Below, piece after piece: positions 7,893 to 18,140 of a stretch of DNA of 64,000 nt; position 1 is the first letter of the stretch; each line of letters opens with the position of its first letter. The position numbers and the translations under genes were made by a program. Source of the stretch: Methylomonas sp. UP202 (lineage in GTDB: Bacteria; Pseudomonadota; Gammaproteobacteria; Methylococcales; Methylomonadaceae); the NCBI RefSeq assembly GCF_029910655.1, contig NZ_CP123897.1:2407547-2471546 (forward strand), read 5' to 3'. The notes below the pieces were generated by a model. That model had not been told where the DNA came from. It searched no databases and saw only the letters and a program-made list of their open reading frames with translations.

Positions 7893-8348
7893 TTATCGGT
7901 CTGACTTATCCGCGCTGCGTAATGTAAAGGTCACCGGGCCGTCGTTGGTCAGCGAGACTTGCATGTCGGCGCCGAAGCGGCCGAATTGCACGCCGGGATG
8001 GAGGTCGCGCGCGCGACCTTGCAGATAAGCGAACAAGTCGCGGCCCAGTGCCGGCGGCGCGGCGGCGGTAAAGCTGGGCCGGTTGCCGCTATCGGTGTCG
8101 GCGGCCAGCGTGAATTGCGGCACCAACAGCAGGCCGCCGTCGATGTCGCGCAGGCTCAGGTTCATCTTGCCCTGGGCGTCGGCGAAGATCCGGTAGTTTA
8201 AAATGCGTTCCAGCAGCCGGTCGGCGCTGTTCCGGGTGTCGGGCTTTTCGACGCCGACCAAGGCCAGGATGCCTGGGCCGATCCGGCCGATTTCGATGCC
8301 GTCCACGACCACTTCGGCGTGGCGGACGCGTTGGATCACGGTAATCAT
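7893..8348 (-). CDS. dtd: D-aminoacyl-tRNA deacylase
   Basis: Dtd removes D-amino acids wrongly attached to tRNA, using a cross-subunit active site in a homodimer. The 151-residue product has the usual length. It starts [17 protein letters not shown], carries the catalytic-region motif VPQFTLAAD (usually SQFTL) and ends with the cross-subunit motif TNDGPVTF. The start at 8348 overlaps the stop of the ytfP-like gene by four bases (ATGA), so it is translationally coupled as the last gene of the greB operon. A longer open frame upstream is just overlap with the neighbour. Confidence 0.95.
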   Translation of the reverse strand: MITVIQRVRHAEVVVDGIEIGRIGPGILALVGVEKPDTRNSADRLLERILNYRIFADAQGKMNLSLRDIDGGLLLVPQFTLAADTDSGNRPSFTAAAPPALGRDLFAYLQGRARDLHPGVQFGRFGADMQVSLTNDGPVTFTLRSADKSDR

Positions 8349-8758
8349 GGATTTAACAGGGTCAGATACTGGCGGTAGTCGCCGGATTCGATGCGGGTCA
8401 ATCCGTGGGTTGGCCGGTTGTACAAATAGGCCCAGGCCGGGCGGGAACGCTGATTTTGGGTGACTTCGACGATTTCGCGGCGGTACTCGCGCGGTTCGGG
8501 AAATTCGGCGGAACATTCCTCGTAGGCATCCAGGCGGGCTAGCAGATCGGTATCGCCGCGCAAATCGTGAAGTTCGCCGTGGATCAGATACATGGCGTCG
8601 CCAATGACAGCAGCCGGGTAGCCGCCTACATCGTAAAGCGCTCCAGTCAAGCTCGCCGGGCCTAAGGCCGTGGCGGCGCTTAAAAAATCGTGGTGGGCGC
8701 GGCCGCAGCCGGCGCGCAGGGTGCCGTAGACGAAAAGCGGGAGATCGGTTTTAGGCAT
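8345..8758 (-). CDS. Gamma-glutamylcyclotransferase-like (AIG2/YtfP) protein
   Basis: A 137-residue protein of the GGCT/AIG2-like fold. It has the family opening FVYGTLRAG and an acidic centre ([18 protein letters not shown]) that carries the candidate catalytic Glu. It ends WAYLYNRP with a short tail. Family members act on gamma-glutamyl peptides or stay uncharacterised (YtfP). The substrate here cannot be told from sequence. It lies 3 bases after the small membrane protein gene and overlaps dtd by 4 bases, so it belongs to a four-gene operon. Confidence 0.85.
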   Translation of the reverse strand: MPKTDLPLFVYGTLRAGCGRAHHDFLSAATALGPASLTGALYDVGGYPAAVIGDAMYLIHGELHDLRGDTDLLARLDAYEECSAEFPEPREYRREIVEVTQNQRSRPAWAYLYNRPTHGLTRIESGDYRQYLTLLNP

Positions 8759-8761
8759 GGC

Positions 8762-8929
8762 TCAGGTCTCGTAAACCCGGTCCAGCAAGGTTTTGAACCA
8801 ACGCGGTCGAAACGCGATGATCCAGATCATCAATATTCCGAACAGCGGCACCGGGCCGATGTCCAGCACGGTTAATATGGCGGCGGCGAACAACAACTTG
8901 AAACGTAACCAAGCGGCGCGAGCGCTCAT
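8762..8929 (-). CDS. Small hydrophobic membrane protein (55 aa)
   Basis: ATG at 8929 opens a 55-codon frame reading MSARAAWLRFKLLFAAAILT and ending FKTLLDRVYET before TGA at 8762-8764. It has two hydrophobic stretches (about residues 10-24 and 27-40) joined by a short turn (DIGPVPLFG), then a basic tail (FRPRWFK). It fills the space between greB (5 bases away) and the ytfP-like gene (3 bases away) on the same strand, so it is very probably a real operon member. I recognise no family. Confidence 0.7.
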   Translation of the reverse strand: MSARAAWLRFKLLFAAAILTVLDIGPVPLFGILMIWIIAFRPRWFKTLLDRVYET

Positions 8930-8934
8930 GGGCC

Positions 8935-9426
8935 TTAGTAACGAATTTCGGTAATGTAGTAGCGGGTTTCTTGCTCGGCATGGCGCACCACGACCTCATC
9001 GTCCAGCAGCTTTTTCAGCAGCGCGCGGGCCAGTGGCGAATCCAGGCTGATCAAGCCGCCGGACGTGTCGATTTCGTCGGCTCCAACGATGCGATAAGTC
9101 ATTTCTTCCCCCTCCATTGTTTCCAAGGTGACCCAGGCGCCAAAAAACACTTGGTCTTGGCGGGCGGGTTTTTCGGCGACCACGGTCAGGCCGGGCAGGC
9201 GCTTTTGTAGATAATGAATGCGTCTATCGATTTCACGCAGTTCCTTCTTGCGGTAGATGTACTCCGCGTTCTCCGAGCGATCCCCTTCGGCGGCGGCGGC
9301 GGCCAGCGCGGCGGTGACGTGCTTGCGCCGTTCCCAAAGTTGTTTCAGCTCGAGCTCCAAGGTTTGATAGCCGGCGGCGGTGATATACGGCGACGATTTA
9401 GGGCGGGGAGGTCTCCAGCGCGACAT
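8935..9426 (-). CDS. greB: Transcription elongation factor GreB
   Basis: GreB rescues backtracked RNA polymerase by stimulating transcript cleavage. The 163-residue product has the full GreA/GreB layout. An N-terminal coiled coil (about 20-85) holds the tip acidic motif GDRSENAEYIYRKKELREID. The C-terminal FKBP-like domain holds VFFGAWVTLE, YRIVGADEID and SLDSPLARALL. ENAEY and YRKKEL match the GreB pattern. It is the first gene of an operon that continues with a small membrane protein, a ytfP-like gene and dtd, and is divergent from slyD. Confidence 0.95.
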   Translation of the reverse strand: MSRWRPPRPKSSPYITAAGYQTLELELKQLWERRKHVTAALAAAAAEGDRSENAEYIYRKKELREIDRRIHYLQKRLPGLTVVAEKPARQDQVFFGAWVTLETMEGEEMTYRIVGADEIDTSGGLISLDSPLARALLKKLLDDEVVVRHAEQETRYYITEIRY

Positions 9427-9487
9427 GTATTTTCGGGGAAAAGGTTATATTATGGCGCCTTCAAATTTTTTCCTATCAAGGCGCTTT

Positions 9488-9964
9488 ATGCAGATTACCA
9501 ACAATACCGCAGTCTCCTTTCATTATACCTTAACCAACCGGGACGGCGAGCAGCTGGACAGTTCGCGCGGCGAAGCACCGTTGGTTTATTTGCACGGCGC
9601 CGGCAACATCATCGCCGGCTTGGAAGCGGCGTTGGCCGGCAAGCAAACCGGCGATAAATTCAACGTCACGATAGCGCCCGATCAGGCTTACGGCGAAATT
9701 CAAGAAGAAATGAAGCAAGTCGTGTCGAAAACCATGTTCGGCGACATGGAAGTCGAAGTCGGCATGCAATTTCACGCCGACGTCAATTACGGTTCCGGCG
9801 TCATCACCGTGACTGAAATCAACGGCGACGACGTGACGATAGACGGCAATCACCCGCTGGCGGGCGAGGCCTTGACCTTTGACGTCGAAGTGGTCGATGT
9901 GCGTCCGGCCACCGCCGACGAAATGTCTCACGGCCATGTTCACGGTGCCGGTTGCAGTCACTAA
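9488..9964 (+). CDS. slyD: SlyD-type FKBP peptidyl-prolyl isomerase
   Basis: A 158-residue cytoplasmic FKBP-type isomerase and chaperone. It opens MQITNNTAVSFHYTL, has the core GEAPLVYLHGAGNIIAGLE and IAPDQAYGE, the insert-in-flap chaperone domain (about 70-130), and the strand HPLAGEALTFDVEVVDVR. The C-terminus is a short metal-binding tail with several His and a Cys (SHGHVHGAGCSH), much shorter than in E. coli SlyD. Such tails bind Ni and other metals and serve hydrogenase maturation in enterics. The ATG at 9488 was chosen because it follows AAGG and begins the conserved domain. It is divergent from greB. Confidence 0.93.
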   Translation: MQITNNTAVSFHYTLTNRDGEQLDSSRGEAPLVYLHGAGNIIAGLEAALAGKQTGDKFNVTIAPDQAYGEIQEEMKQVVSKTMFGDMEVEVGMQFHADVNYGSGVITVTEINGDDVTIDGNHPLAGEALTFDVEVVDVRPATADEMSHGHVHGAGCSH

Positions 9965-10210
9965 GTCCATCTTCCAGATAGGCGCCGAGCGATAACACGG
10001 GCTTGGCGCCAGTATCCGAATCCCGCCGGTCGGCCGGGGTACTTGGTACGGCGAGTTACCAGTCTCGTGTTCCTGTAACTGTGCCGGTCGGCGATCTTTC
10101 CCGGTCGGCTTGATGGCCCTCTATTCAGTCAACGCGCTTCACAAAACCACGCTTTCGCTTGTTGTCTATACTTCCCTGACACTCATCGTCTTGATAAGGG
10201 AGAAGCAGAT

Positions 10211-11842
10211 ATGTTGGCGAATTTGAAAATTGCCACGTTATTGGCCTGGAGTCTCAGCGGAGTCGTGATTTTGAACGTCGCGATGGTCGGCGTGACGCAT
10301 TTCAAGAGCAGCGAAGTGGGCGACGGCGCCAAGTTTATCTCGGAGACGGTGTATCCGACCACGGCGCATGCCAACAACATTCGCATGAACGTGTTGCGCA
10401 ACTGGGCCAATACCCTGTTACTGGGTGAAACCAGCGATCCCGGCGAGATCGAAGCGATTACCCACGAGATGACCGCCAATAGCGCGAGTATCACCGCCAG
10501 CTTCGAGTTTTTGAACGCCGCCGTCGCCGATCCGGCGGACAAGCAATTGCTGGCCGAGACCCTCGCCGCTCGTAAAACCTATACCGACAATCGCAAACAG
10601 TACGTCGAGTTGGTGAAGTCCGGAATGGCGGACGAGGCCAAGCGGTATCTGGTCAACACGCTGCGCGGCAACATTAGCGAATACGTTCGATTGATCGGCA
10701 AACTCGGCGACGCCCAGACCGACAAGATGGATAGGCAAATCGCGGACATGTTGGCGCAATTTGCCGGGTTGAAATGGACTAACCTGGGCTTGGGTTTGGT
10801 GGTGGTGTTGTTCTCCCTGACCACCGCAGTGTTCATTGTACGCGGGGTGCTCGGCAAGCTGGGCGGCGAAGCGTTCGAGGTCAGCGACATCGCCAGTCAA
10901 ATCGCCGCCGGCAATTTAAAGGTCAAGATTCCGGTCAAGCCGGGAGATGCCGCTAGCGTGGTCGCGTCGATGGCCAGCATGCGCGATAAATTGCGCGATA
11001 TTGTCGGTGCGATCGAGCAAGGTTCGCATCGGGCCGCGCTGGCGGCGCATCGATTGGCGGAGACCGCCGATGAAGTATCGAAGGCTTCTTACGTTCAGAG
11101 CGAAGCCGCCAACACGACCGCCGCCGCCGTGCAACAGATGACGGCCAGTATCAGCGAAGTCGCCAACAGCGCCAGTTCCGCCCGCGAAATCAGCCGCCAA
11201 ACCGAGCAAATTTCCAGCGCGGGCCGCGAGGTGATTTTGCGGGCGGCCTCCGGAATGGCCAACATCGCCGCCGCGGTCGCCGATTCGGCCGCGGCTATCG
11301 CCAGCCTGGAACAGCAGTCCAATGAAGTGACTGCCATCGTCAACGTGATTCGCGGCATTGCCGATCAAACCAATTTGCTGGCCTTGAATGCCGCGATTGA
11401 AGCGGCTCGGGCCGGCGAGCAGGGGCGGGGGTTCGCGGTGGTCGCAGACGAAGTGCGCAAGCTGGCCGAACGCACCTCGCGTTCGACGTTGGAAATCGCC
11501 CAAACCATCGCGAAAATCCAAAGCGGCACCCAAAGCGCGGTGACGACGATGTCGGCGGGAGTGGCGCAGGTGGATGCCGGCGCGGACTTGGCCAGGCAGG
11601 CGGGTTTGTCGATCGACGAGATCGAAAATAGCTCGGCGAACGTTGCGCTACACATTCAACAAATCACCGCCGCGATTCATGAGCAAAACATCGCTTGTTC
11701 CGAAATTGCCCGTAACGTCGAGCGCATCGCGCAAATGACGGTAGACAACTCGACGGCCGTCCACAAAACTTCGGATGCCGCTCGGGAGTTGGAGGGTATT
11801 TCCGGCGCGCTCGAGAAAACCATTGCCTATTTCCACCTCTAA
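10211..11842 (+). CDS. Methyl-accepting chemotaxis protein
   Basis: A 543-residue membrane chemoreceptor. It has a TM helix at about 7-30, a four-helix-bundle periplasmic sensor (about 35-190), a second TM helix (about 192-215), a HAMP linker, and a long cytoplasmic coiled coil. The signalling tip reads [20 protein letters not shown] followed by [19 protein letters not shown]. It has no C-terminal pentapeptide for CheR tethering. The start follows GGGAGA by 8 bases. It is monocistronic, with no che genes next to it, so it must feed a chemosensory array encoded elsewhere. The ligand is unknown. Confidence 0.93.
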   Translation: MLANLKIATLLAWSLSGVVILNVAMVGVTHFKSSEVGDGAKFISETVYPTTAHANNIRMNVLRNWANTLLLGETSDPGEIEAITHEMTANSASITASFEFLNAAVADPADKQLLAETLAARKTYTDNRKQYVELVKSGMADEAKRYLVNTLRGNISEYVRLIGKLGDAQTDKMDRQIADMLAQFAGLKWTNLGLGLVVVLFSLTTAVFIVRGVLGKLGGEAFEVSDIASQIAAGNLKVKIPVKPGDAASVVASMASMRDKLRDIVGAIEQGSHRAALAAHRLAETADEVSKASYVQSEAANTTAAAVQQMTASISEVANSASSAREISRQTEQISSAGREVILRAASGMANIAAAVADSAAAIASLEQQSNEVTAIVNVIRGIADQTNLLALNAAIEAARAGEQGRGFAVVADEVRKLAERTSRSTLEIAQTIAKIQSGTQSAVTTMSAGVAQVDAGADLARQAGLSIDEIENSSANVALHIQQITAAIHEQNIACSEIARNVERIAQMTVDNSTAVHKTSDAARELEGISGALEKTIAYFHL

Positions 11843-11958
11843 CCGCGATCGTCTGTCCTTAGCGGGCGCCGAGCGCGGCGCTATCCGTTAAAATCTCCGG
11901 TTTGACCGCTTTTAGGGCCGATTTCCGGTCTTCGAAAACCGGCGGTACCGGAGAGACA

Positions 11959-12762
11959 TTGGAAAATTTATTCGAGATTGCCGAGCGTTGTTTGTTCGAC
12001 GGCGATATCGCCGCCAAGTTAAACCACACACGGCGCGCAAAGCAGCTTTGCGACGCCGGGGCGCTGGCCTTTGACGATACTGGCCAAGTCCGGGCGATGG
12101 CCGATACCGAATTTCCGGCGCGGCCGATCTTGGCGATGCCGCGCGACATGCCGCGGCGGCGCTTGGATTCCGACGCGGGCAAGGCGGCATTCTTTCATGC
12201 GTTGGCGCATATCGAATTCGTCGCGATTTATCTGGCTTGGGACATGGTCTATCGATTTCGCGGCCTGCCGGCCGATTTTTATCGGGATTGGCTGGCCGTC
12301 GCCGCCGAGGAGGCCGAACATTTCGCGATGATTCGCGAGCACATGCGCCGCTATTCGGTGGATTACGGCGATCTGCCCGCCCACCGGGGCTTGTGGACGC
12401 ATGCGGAGGATACCGTCGGCGATGTGTTGGCCCGTCTAGCCGTGGTGCCGCGTTGCATGGAGGCGCGCGGCCTGGATGTGACGCCGGGCATGATCGCCAA
12501 GCTTCAGGCATTGGGCGATGTGCCGGGGGTTGCCGTTCTGACGCGGATTTACCAGGATGAAATCGGCCATGTCGAGCGGGGTTCCTATTGGTTCAAGCGC
12601 TTGTCGGCCGAACGCGGACTAAATCCGGAACAGCACTACCAAACCTTGTTATTGACGCATTACCAAGGCAAGCCCAAGGGCCCGTTTAACCGAGAAGTGC
12701 GTATAATCGCCGGATTCTCGGATCACGAAATCGATTGGCTGGAGGAGCGCTTGCATGAATAA
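11959..12762 (+). CDS. DUF455 ferritin-like protein
   Basis: A protein of about 267 residues in the DUF455 ferritin-like family, a helical bundle with probable di-metal ligands. Visible candidate ligands are in HALAHIEFVAIYLAWD, EEAEHFAMIREH and YQDEIGHVERG. The strand PRCMEARGLDVTPGM is also typical. The TTG at 11959 was chosen because GGAGAG lies just upstream and homologous domains begin near here (LENLFEIAERCL). A TTG at 11902 would add 19 residues but lacks a ribosome site. It overlaps nnrS by 8 bases. The enzymatic role is unknown; members are often near oxidative or tRNA-modification genes. Confidence 0.8.
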   Translation: MENLFEIAERCLFDGDIAAKLNHTRRAKQLCDAGALAFDDTGQVRAMADTEFPARPILAMPRDMPRRRLDSDAGKAAFFHALAHIEFVAIYLAWDMVYRFRGLPADFYRDWLAVAAEEAEHFAMIREHMRRYSVDYGDLPAHRGLWTHAEDTVGDVLARLAVVPRCMEARGLDVTPGMIAKLQALGDVPGVAVLTRIYQDEIGHVERGSYWFKRLSAERGLNPEQHYQTLLLTHYQGKPKGPFNREVRIIAGFSDHEIDWLEERLHE

Positions 12763-13930
12763 CAAACCGGTTTTTGATTATCCGCTGTTCGCGATGGGCT
12801 TTCGGGCGTTTTTCGCGTTGGCGGGTTTATCGGCGCTGGCTTTGATTGGGCTTTGGAACGCGATGTCCAACGGCAATCTGCATGTCGACCACTATTTTCC
12901 AGGCACGCTCTGGCATGCTCACGAAATGTTGCTGGGTTACACCTCGGCAGTGATCGCCGGATTTTTGTTGACCGCCGTCGCCAACTGGACCTCGCGGCCG
13001 ACGGTCAGCCCGGATCAATTGGCATCCTTGAGTTTTCTGTGGTTGTACGGCAGGGTGCTGCCGTTTTATTCCGAATGGCTGCCGGACGTGTTAATCGCGG
13101 CGGTCGATTGGAGTTTTCTACCGGCTTTGACTTACTTCGTTGCCCGACCGATTTTGCAAACCGGACAATATAAACACGGGGTGTTTGTCGCGTTGCTGCT
13201 GCTGATGGCATTGGCGAATGCCTGGATACACGGCGAAGTGCTGGGCTGGTCTGTCGCCGGAGCCGCGCAGGGTCTGAATTTGATGGCCGGGCTGGTGGTC
13301 GTGATGATTTTAGTGATCACCGGCCGGGTGTTCCCGTTTTTTACCGAACGGGGTTTGTCGGGGGTGATCTGCATTCGTAGCCCGGCCTTGGACATCGCGG
13401 CGATCTTGGCCGGCGCGGTGGTATTTTTATTATTGTTGATCGGCGTTTCCGGTTTGTTTCTGGCGGCGGCGGCGTTTGCGGCAGCGGTTTTGAGCCTGTT
13501 GCGCATTGCCGGTTGGTACAACCCGCGTATCTGGTATGTACCGCTGCTGTGGGTGCTCTACATCGGCTACGCCTGGGTGATTGTAGGTTTCGTTCTGGTG
13601 GCGCTGTCGGCGTTTGAATGGGTGGCGCCGGCCTTGGCCTTGCATGCATTCACGGTTGGCGGGATCGGGATTTTGACCTTGGGCATGATGGCGAGGGTCG
13701 CGCTCGGCCATACCGGACGCGCCTTGAAAGCCTCCAACGTGATTGCGATCGCCTTTATCGCCGTCAATCTGGCGGCCTTGTTCCGGGTGCTGGTCCCTGC
13801 ACTGGTGCCGACCTGGTACGGCGGCCTGGTGATGGCATCCGCCTATTGTTGGCTGGCGGCGTTTTCGCTGTTTGCGTTTTACTATGCGCCAATATTGACC
13901 GCGCCGCGCCTGGACGGCCAGCCGGGTTGA
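12755..13930 (+). CDS. nnrS: NnrS family membrane protein
   Basis: A 391-residue polytopic membrane protein with about 12 hydrophobic segments, typical of NnrS haem-copper proteins that protect iron metabolism under nitric-oxide stress. Family landmarks are FRAFFALAGL, PGTLWHAHEMLLGYTSAVIAG, NWTSRPT, VVMILVITGRVFPFFTERG and HAFTVGGIGILTLGMMARVALGHTGR. The conserved His residues, haem ligands in the family, are present. It overlaps the DUF455 gene by 8 bases. Nitric-oxide defence makes sense for a methanotroph exposed to nitrogen oxides. Confidence 0.92.
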   Translation: MNNKPVFDYPLFAMGFRAFFALAGLSALALIGLWNAMSNGNLHVDHYFPGTLWHAHEMLLGYTSAVIAGFLLTAVANWTSRPTVSPDQLASLSFLWLYGRVLPFYSEWLPDVLIAAVDWSFLPALTYFVARPILQTGQYKHGVFVALLLLMALANAWIHGEVLGWSVAGAAQGLNLMAGLVVVMILVITGRVFPFFTERGLSGVICIRSPALDIAAILAGAVVFLLLLIGVSGLFLAAAAFAAAVLSLLRIAGWYNPRIWYVPLLWVLYIGYAWVIVGFVLVALSAFEWVAPALALHAFTVGGIGILTLGMMARVALGHTGRALKASNVIAIAFIAVNLAALFRVLVPALVPTWYGGLVMASAYCWLAAFSLFAFYYAPILTAPRLDGQPG

Positions 13931-14005
13931 GTGTCGGCGCGCAAGGTTCTTCTTAGTTCGCCGCGCTCGAATTAGGCTATATCAACATCGGCCAGCGAAT
14001 CGTCG

Positions 14006-14731
14006 ATGTCGTTAGAGTGCAATCCGCTAAGCGAGGTTTACCGGGATCCGTGGTTGCTGGCAGTCCACAAGCCTGCTGGTTTGCTGGTGCATCGCAGTCC
14101 CATCGATAAGCACGAAACCGAGTTCGCTCTGCAATATGCGCGAGCGATGAACGGCGGCGAGCACGTCTACCCGGTGCATCGGCTGGATCGTCCCACTTCC
14201 GGTCTGTTAGTGTTCGCTCGCGACCCTGGAACCGCGAGTATTTTAGGCAAAACGCTGATGGCGGGTCAGGTTTCCAAAACCTATCTGGCGATGGTACGCG
14301 GCTGGTTGCCGGAACAAGGCTTGATTGATCACCCTTTACGCGACGAACCGGAAGACCGGCGGCGGAAAGGCGAGTCGCAGCCGGAACGGGAAGCCCGCAC
14401 CCGTTACCGGCGCCTGGCGACGACGGAAATCCCGGTTGAGATCGAAGGCCATTCGACGAGTCGCTACAGTCTGGTCGAGTTGTGCCCGGAAACCGGTCGC
14501 AAGCATCAATTGCGCCGGCATATGAAACATATCAGTCACCCGATCATCGGCGACGCCAATCACGGCCGAGGCCGCCACAACCGTTATTTCGCCGAGCGTT
14601 TCGGTCAAGGGCGATTAATGCTCGCGGCCACCGCGTTGGATTTTCCGCATCCGATTACCGGCGAGTCCTTACATTTGCAGGCCTCGCCCGAACCGAGTTT
14701 TTTGCAAGTGCTGTCGGTGTTTCAAACTTAG
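14006..14731 (+). CDS. truC: tRNA pseudouridine(65) synthase TruC
   Basis: A 241-residue RluA-family pseudouridine synthase. It has LLAVHKPAGLLVHRSP near the start and the catalytic motif HRLDRPTSGLLVFA with the nucleophilic Asp. Further motifs are KTYLAMVRGW, CPETGRKHQLRRHMKHISHPI and LMLAATALDFPHP. It lacks an S4 domain and has TruC length, so the U65 tRNA enzyme is the best call. RluA-type rRNA enzymes are less likely. It is monocistronic. Confidence 0.9.
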   Translation: MSLECNPLSEVYRDPWLLAVHKPAGLLVHRSPIDKHETEFALQYARAMNGGEHVYPVHRLDRPTSGLLVFARDPGTASILGKTLMAGQVSKTYLAMVRGWLPEQGLIDHPLRDEPEDRRRKGESQPEREARTRYRRLATTEIPVEIEGHSTSRYSLVELCPETGRKHQLRRHMKHISHPIIGDANHGRGRHNRYFAERFGQGRLMLAATALDFPHPITGESLHLQASPEPSFLQVLSVFQT

Positions 14732-14970
14732 GGTACGGATCGGCAGGCCTTTGCTGGAGGCATCGACGGTGGCGATCCGATTCCTTGAAAGAGACCGGTA
14801 AAACCGAGGTCTCTCGCACCGAATTGTTTCTGGAGTCCTCGCCTTGATTTCTTTGATAAAGCCTGGTCTTGGATTGGCCTAAGCGGAAAGCGTACGACCG
14901 AGGGGAAGGCCCGCGCCTGCAAGTCGGCACCGAGTTCGCGCGCCGGATGTGGTAGCGCGGCGATGAATGA

Positions 14971-15357
14971 TCAGTTAGCCAAGACCATCACGCCATCCAT
15001 TTCAACACCGACGCCTCTGGGTAGAGAAGCCACGCCGACAGCGGCGCGGGCGGGGTAGGGTTGGCTGAAATATTCGGCCATGATTTCGTTGACGGTGGCG
15101 AAGTTGCCGAGGTCGGTCAAAAAGATGTTGAGTTTGACGATGTCGCTGAAATCGCCGCCGGCGGCTTGGGCGACGGCTTTCAAGTTATCGAACACGCGGC
15201 GGATTTGGACGGCGATATCGCCTTCGACCACTTGCATGGTCGCCGGGTCCAACGCGATCTGGCCGGACAGGTAAACGGTATCGCCGACTTTGACGGCTTG
15301 CGAATAGGTGCCGATCGCTTGCGGGGCATTCGGGGTGGAGATGATTTCCTTGCTCAT
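14971..15357 (-). CDS. ridA: RidA family reactive-intermediate deaminase
   Basis: A 128-residue RidA/YjgF/UK114 protein that hydrolyses reactive enamines and imines from PLP enzymes. It begins [20 protein letters not shown] and has [11 protein letters not shown]. It ends with the substrate-binding Arg in [21 protein letters not shown], and the trimeric family length is matched. It follows spoT with a one-base gap, as in many gammaproteobacteria, so it is the last gene of rpoZ-spoT-ridA. Confidence 0.95.
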   Translation of the reverse strand: MSKEIISTPNAPQAIGTYSQAVKVGDTVYLSGQIALDPATMQVVEGDIAVQIRRVFDNLKAVAQAAGGDFSDIVKLNIFLTDLGNFATVNEIMAEYFSQPYPARAAVGVASLPRGVGVEMDGVMVLAN

Positions 15358-15358
15358 G

Positions 15359-17542
15359 TTAGGCCTTGATGCGGGTGATTTTCAAAACGATGGAAAGCTT
15401 TTTCAGTTTGCGGATGATGTTGGCCAGATGGACCCGGTCGCGCACCGCCAGGATCAGCAGGTCGACCGACACTCGATCGTCCTGGCTGACGACGGTGATG
15501 TTTTCGATGTTCGAGTCCATTCCTGATATCGTCGAGGCGATCGTCGCTAGCGAACCGCGTTGGTTCAATAACTCGATGCGGATTTCGGCCGGGAATTCGC
15601 CGCTGGCTTCCGGGCTCCATTCCACGTCCAGCCAACTGGTTTGCTTTTTTCTGACTTCGTTGCTGTTGCGGCACTCGTGGTGATGAACGACGATGCCCTT
15701 GCCGGGATTGAAGAAGCCGATGATCGGATCGCCGGGAATTGGCCGGCAACATTTGGCCAAGCTGACGACGATGCCTTCGGTGCCTTTGATGATCAGCGGC
15801 GTACTGGCCTTGGGCACGTTGTCGTGCAGCTTGACGGCGGCGTTGACGTCGGTTTGGGCGATGTGTTTCGCGACCAGGAACGGCATTTTGTTGCCGAGGC
15901 CAATGTCTTCCAGCAAGTCGTTCAACGAGTGCTTTTTCAAGACTTGCAACACTTGCAGAATCCGGCTGTTATCGACCTGTTCAAGCTGGATGCCGATGCT
16001 TTGCAGTTCTTTTTCCAGCAGGCGGCGACCGAGGTTGATCGCTTCCTGTTGTTTGAAGTTCTTCAGATAGGCGCGAATACAACTGCGGGCCTTGGCCGTG
16101 GTGACGTAGTTCAGCCACAACGGGTTGGGGCGGGCCCAGGCGGCGGTGATGACTTCGATGGTCATGCCGTTTTCCAGCTTGGTTTGCAGCGGTACCAGCT
16201 TTTTGTCGATCCGGGCCGAGATGCAGGCATTGCCGACATCGGTATGCACCATATAAGCGAAATCGACGATGGTCGCGCCGCGCGGCAGTTTGATGATCTT
16301 GCCCTTGGGCGTAAACACGAAGACTTCCTGCGGAAACAGATCGACCTTGAGGTTGTCGATGAACTCCAGCGAATCGCCGGCGGACTTTTGAATTTCCAGC
16401 AAATCGCGCAACCATTCGTTGGCGCGGGCTTGAATCGTCTCGCTTTTGTCCTTATCCGACTTGTACAGCCAATGCGCGGCGATCCCGGATTCGGACATGC
16501 GGTGCATGTCGTGGGTGCGGATCTGAATCTCGATCGGCACGCCGTAGGGGCCTATCAAAATGGTGTGCAGCGATTGGTAGCCGTTGGCCTTGGGTAGGGC
16601 GATATAATCCTTGAAGCGGCCGGGCACCGGTTTGTAAAGGTTGTGCACGCAGCCCAACGCCCGATAGCAGTCGTCGACTTGGGCGCAATAAATCCGGAAG
16701 GCGTAGACATCGAACACATCGGTGAAGGAGATGCGCTTGTTCAGCATTTTTTGGTAAATGCTGGCGATATTTTTTTCGCGGCCCGCCACGGTGGCGCTGA
16801 GACTGCTTTCGTTTAAGCGATTTTGGATCGCGTTTTGGATCGTGTCGATGATTTCCTTACGATTGCCGCGCGATTTTTTGACGGCATTGGAAATCACCGA
16901 ATAACGGTAAGGGTGGAGCGCCTTGAACCCCAGCGATTCAAGCTGATGGCGGATCTCGTTCATCCCGAGTCGGTTCGCGATCGGGGCGTAGATTTCCAGG
17001 GTTTCCTTGGCGATCCGGCGTTTCTTGTCGGAGGGCATATTGCCCATGGTCTGCATGTTATGCAGCCGGTCGGCAAGCTTGACGACAATAACCCGCAAAT
17101 CCTGAGCCATTGCCAGAAACATTTTGCGGACGTTTTCGGCTTGAGCTTCGGCACGCGAGCGGCTATCGATTTTGGACAATTTGGTGACGCCGTCCACCAG
17201 TTCTGCGACTTCGACGCCGAATTGCAGACCGAGTTGTTCCTTGCTGATCGGCGTGTCTTCGATGACATCGTGCAGGATCGCCGCCATGATGCCGTGGACA
17301 TCCATGTGCATGCTCGCCAGCGTGATCGCCACCGAAACCGGATGACAAATATAGGCTTCGCCGCTACGGCGAAATTGTCCGGAATGTGCCGCCGCACCGT
17401 AATGGTAGGCGCGGACGACGTCGTTGACTTGGTCGGCATCGAGATAGCCGCGTAGGCCCTCGCAGAGCTGGTGAAGCAGTTTCTCTTCGGGATGCTCTAT
17501 CGCGGGTAGGGCCGGGGCGGGTTTGGCGGCTGTCTCGGGCAT
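15359..17542 (-). CDS. spoT: Bifunctional (p)ppGpp synthetase/hydrolase SpoT
   Basis: A 727-residue RelA/SpoT protein. The HD hydrolase domain (about 40-200) is intact, with [12 protein letters not shown] and [12 protein letters not shown], so it can degrade (p)ppGpp. The synthetase domain follows with [19 protein letters not shown] and [13 protein letters not shown]. After it come the TGS domain ([16 protein letters not shown]), a helical and zinc-finger-like region with [15 protein letters not shown], and a C-terminal ACT domain. An intact HD domain points to SpoT rather than RelA. It lies 5 bases downstream of rpoZ in the classic rpoZ-spoT operon. Confidence 0.96.
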   Translation of the reverse strand: MPETAAKPAPALPAIEHPEEKLLHQLCEGLRGYLDADQVNDVVRAYHYGAAAHSGQFRRSGEAYICHPVSVAITLASMHMDVHGIMAAILHDVIEDTPISKEQLGLQFGVEVAELVDGVTKLSKIDSRSRAEAQAENVRKMFLAMAQDLRVIVVKLADRLHNMQTMGNMPSDKKRRIAKETLEIYAPIANRLGMNEIRHQLESLGFKALHPYRYSVISNAVKKSRGNRKEIIDTIQNAIQNRLNESSLSATVAGREKNIASIYQKMLNKRISFTDVFDVYAFRIYCAQVDDCYRALGCVHNLYKPVPGRFKDYIALPKANGYQSLHTILIGPYGVPIEIQIRTHDMHRMSESGIAAHWLYKSDKDKSETIQARANEWLRDLLEIQKSAGDSLEFIDNLKVDLFPQEVFVFTPKGKIIKLPRGATIVDFAYMVHTDVGNACISARIDKKLVPLQTKLENGMTIEVITAAWARPNPLWLNYVTTAKARSCIRAYLKNFKQQEAINLGRRLLEKELQSIGIQLEQVDNSRILQVLQVLKKHSLNDLLEDIGLGNKMPFLVAKHIAQTDVNAAVKLHDNVPKASTPLIIKGTEGIVVSLAKCCRPIPGDPIIGFFNPGKGIVVHHHECRNSNEVRKKQTSWLDVEWSPEASGEFPAEIRIELLNQRGSLATIASTISGMDSNIENITVVSQDDRVSVDLLILAVRDRVHLANIIRKLKKLSIVLKITRIKA

Positions 17543-17547
17543 GGACT

Positions 17548-17787
17548 TTAGATTTCGATATGGGTTTCCGAAACGTAGCCGGCGCGATGCAGACTGTCGA
17601 CATTGCTTTCGGATACAAAACCGGCTGCGATCTCGCGCAGGGCCACGACGGTATCCTTGTCTTTACCGCGCGGGACGAACTCGTCCGCGCCTTTTTCCAA
17701 TTGTCTGGCCCGTTTACTGGCCAGTAATACCAGTTTGAAACGGTTTTCGACATTTTCTAAACAATCTTCAACGGTAACGCGTGCCAT
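17548..17787 (-). CDS. rpoZ: RNA polymerase omega subunit
   Basis: A 79-residue omega subunit that helps fold the beta-prime subunit and mediates ppGpp binding at the polymerase. It opens [20 protein letters not shown], followed by [14 protein letters not shown] and [12 protein letters not shown]. The length is a little short of the E. coli protein, which has a longer tail. It leads the operon with spoT and ridA. Its promoter should lie at about 17800-17940, downstream of the terminator at 17942-17963. Confidence 0.96.
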   Translation of the reverse strand: MARVTVEDCLENVENRFKLVLLASKRARQLEKGADEFVPRGKDKDTVVALREIAAGFVSESNVDSLHRAGYVSETHIEI

Positions 17788-17941
17788 GTTTTAACCTTGG
17801 TGAGTTTTGTGAGGATGCCTGAGCACTGAGGACGGCTCGATCTTAGGGCCGCAGCCCAAGCGGGGCTTCGATTATAAGATAAAAGGCCGACTTAGCCAAT
17901 TGCCGAACAGAGTCGCGTAGGCGGGGAAATCGATAGGCAAT

Positions 17942-17963
17942 AAAAAGCCCGCTAACGCGGGCC
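17942..17963 (-). terminator. Intrinsic terminator on the minus strand
   Basis: The stem is GCCCGC / GCGGGC with a four-base loop (17947-17962). On the minus strand it runs into TTTTT at 17946-17942. It would stop leftward transcription before the rpoZ promoter region. It lies about 300 bases from the bepA stop, which suggests a separate short transcript. Confidence 0.8.
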
Positions 17964-18140
17964 CGTCCTGTTGTTGTAATTATTGTTGTTATGGTTGTGG
18001 ACGCCTGTCTCGAAGACAGTTTAGTTAAGCAGTTACACTAATTATTATTGTTGTTCAGCCTTTATACAGGCCGCTTCCCTCCCCCTAAAGCTACGACCGC
18101 CTTGGGTCGCATGCACTCCGTAAAAGGTGGGCGAAGTGTA
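17964..18140 (-). ncRNA. Candidate small RNA with A-rich AAYAAYAA-type motifs
   Basis: On the minus strand a possible promoter has TTGGAC (18159-18164), an 18-base spacer and TACACT (18135-18140). It precedes about 190 bases ending at the intrinsic terminator at 17942-17963. The deduced RNA has a purine-rich GGGGGAGGGA segment, an ACTGTC-TTCGA-GACAG-type hairpin, and two tracts of repeated AAC/AAT triplets (around 18045-18060 and 17970-17995). Such triplet tracts are the kind of Hfq/Crc target found in the CrcZ family of pseudomonads. No open frame with a ribosome site is present. The family is not recognised and the promoter match is modest. Confidence 0.45.

Noticed and set aside
8751..8999. 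82-codon minus-strand frame covering the greB to ytfP gap
   Set aside because: Another frame of the same strand (8762-8929) gives a hydrophobic protein that fits the operon spacing exactly.
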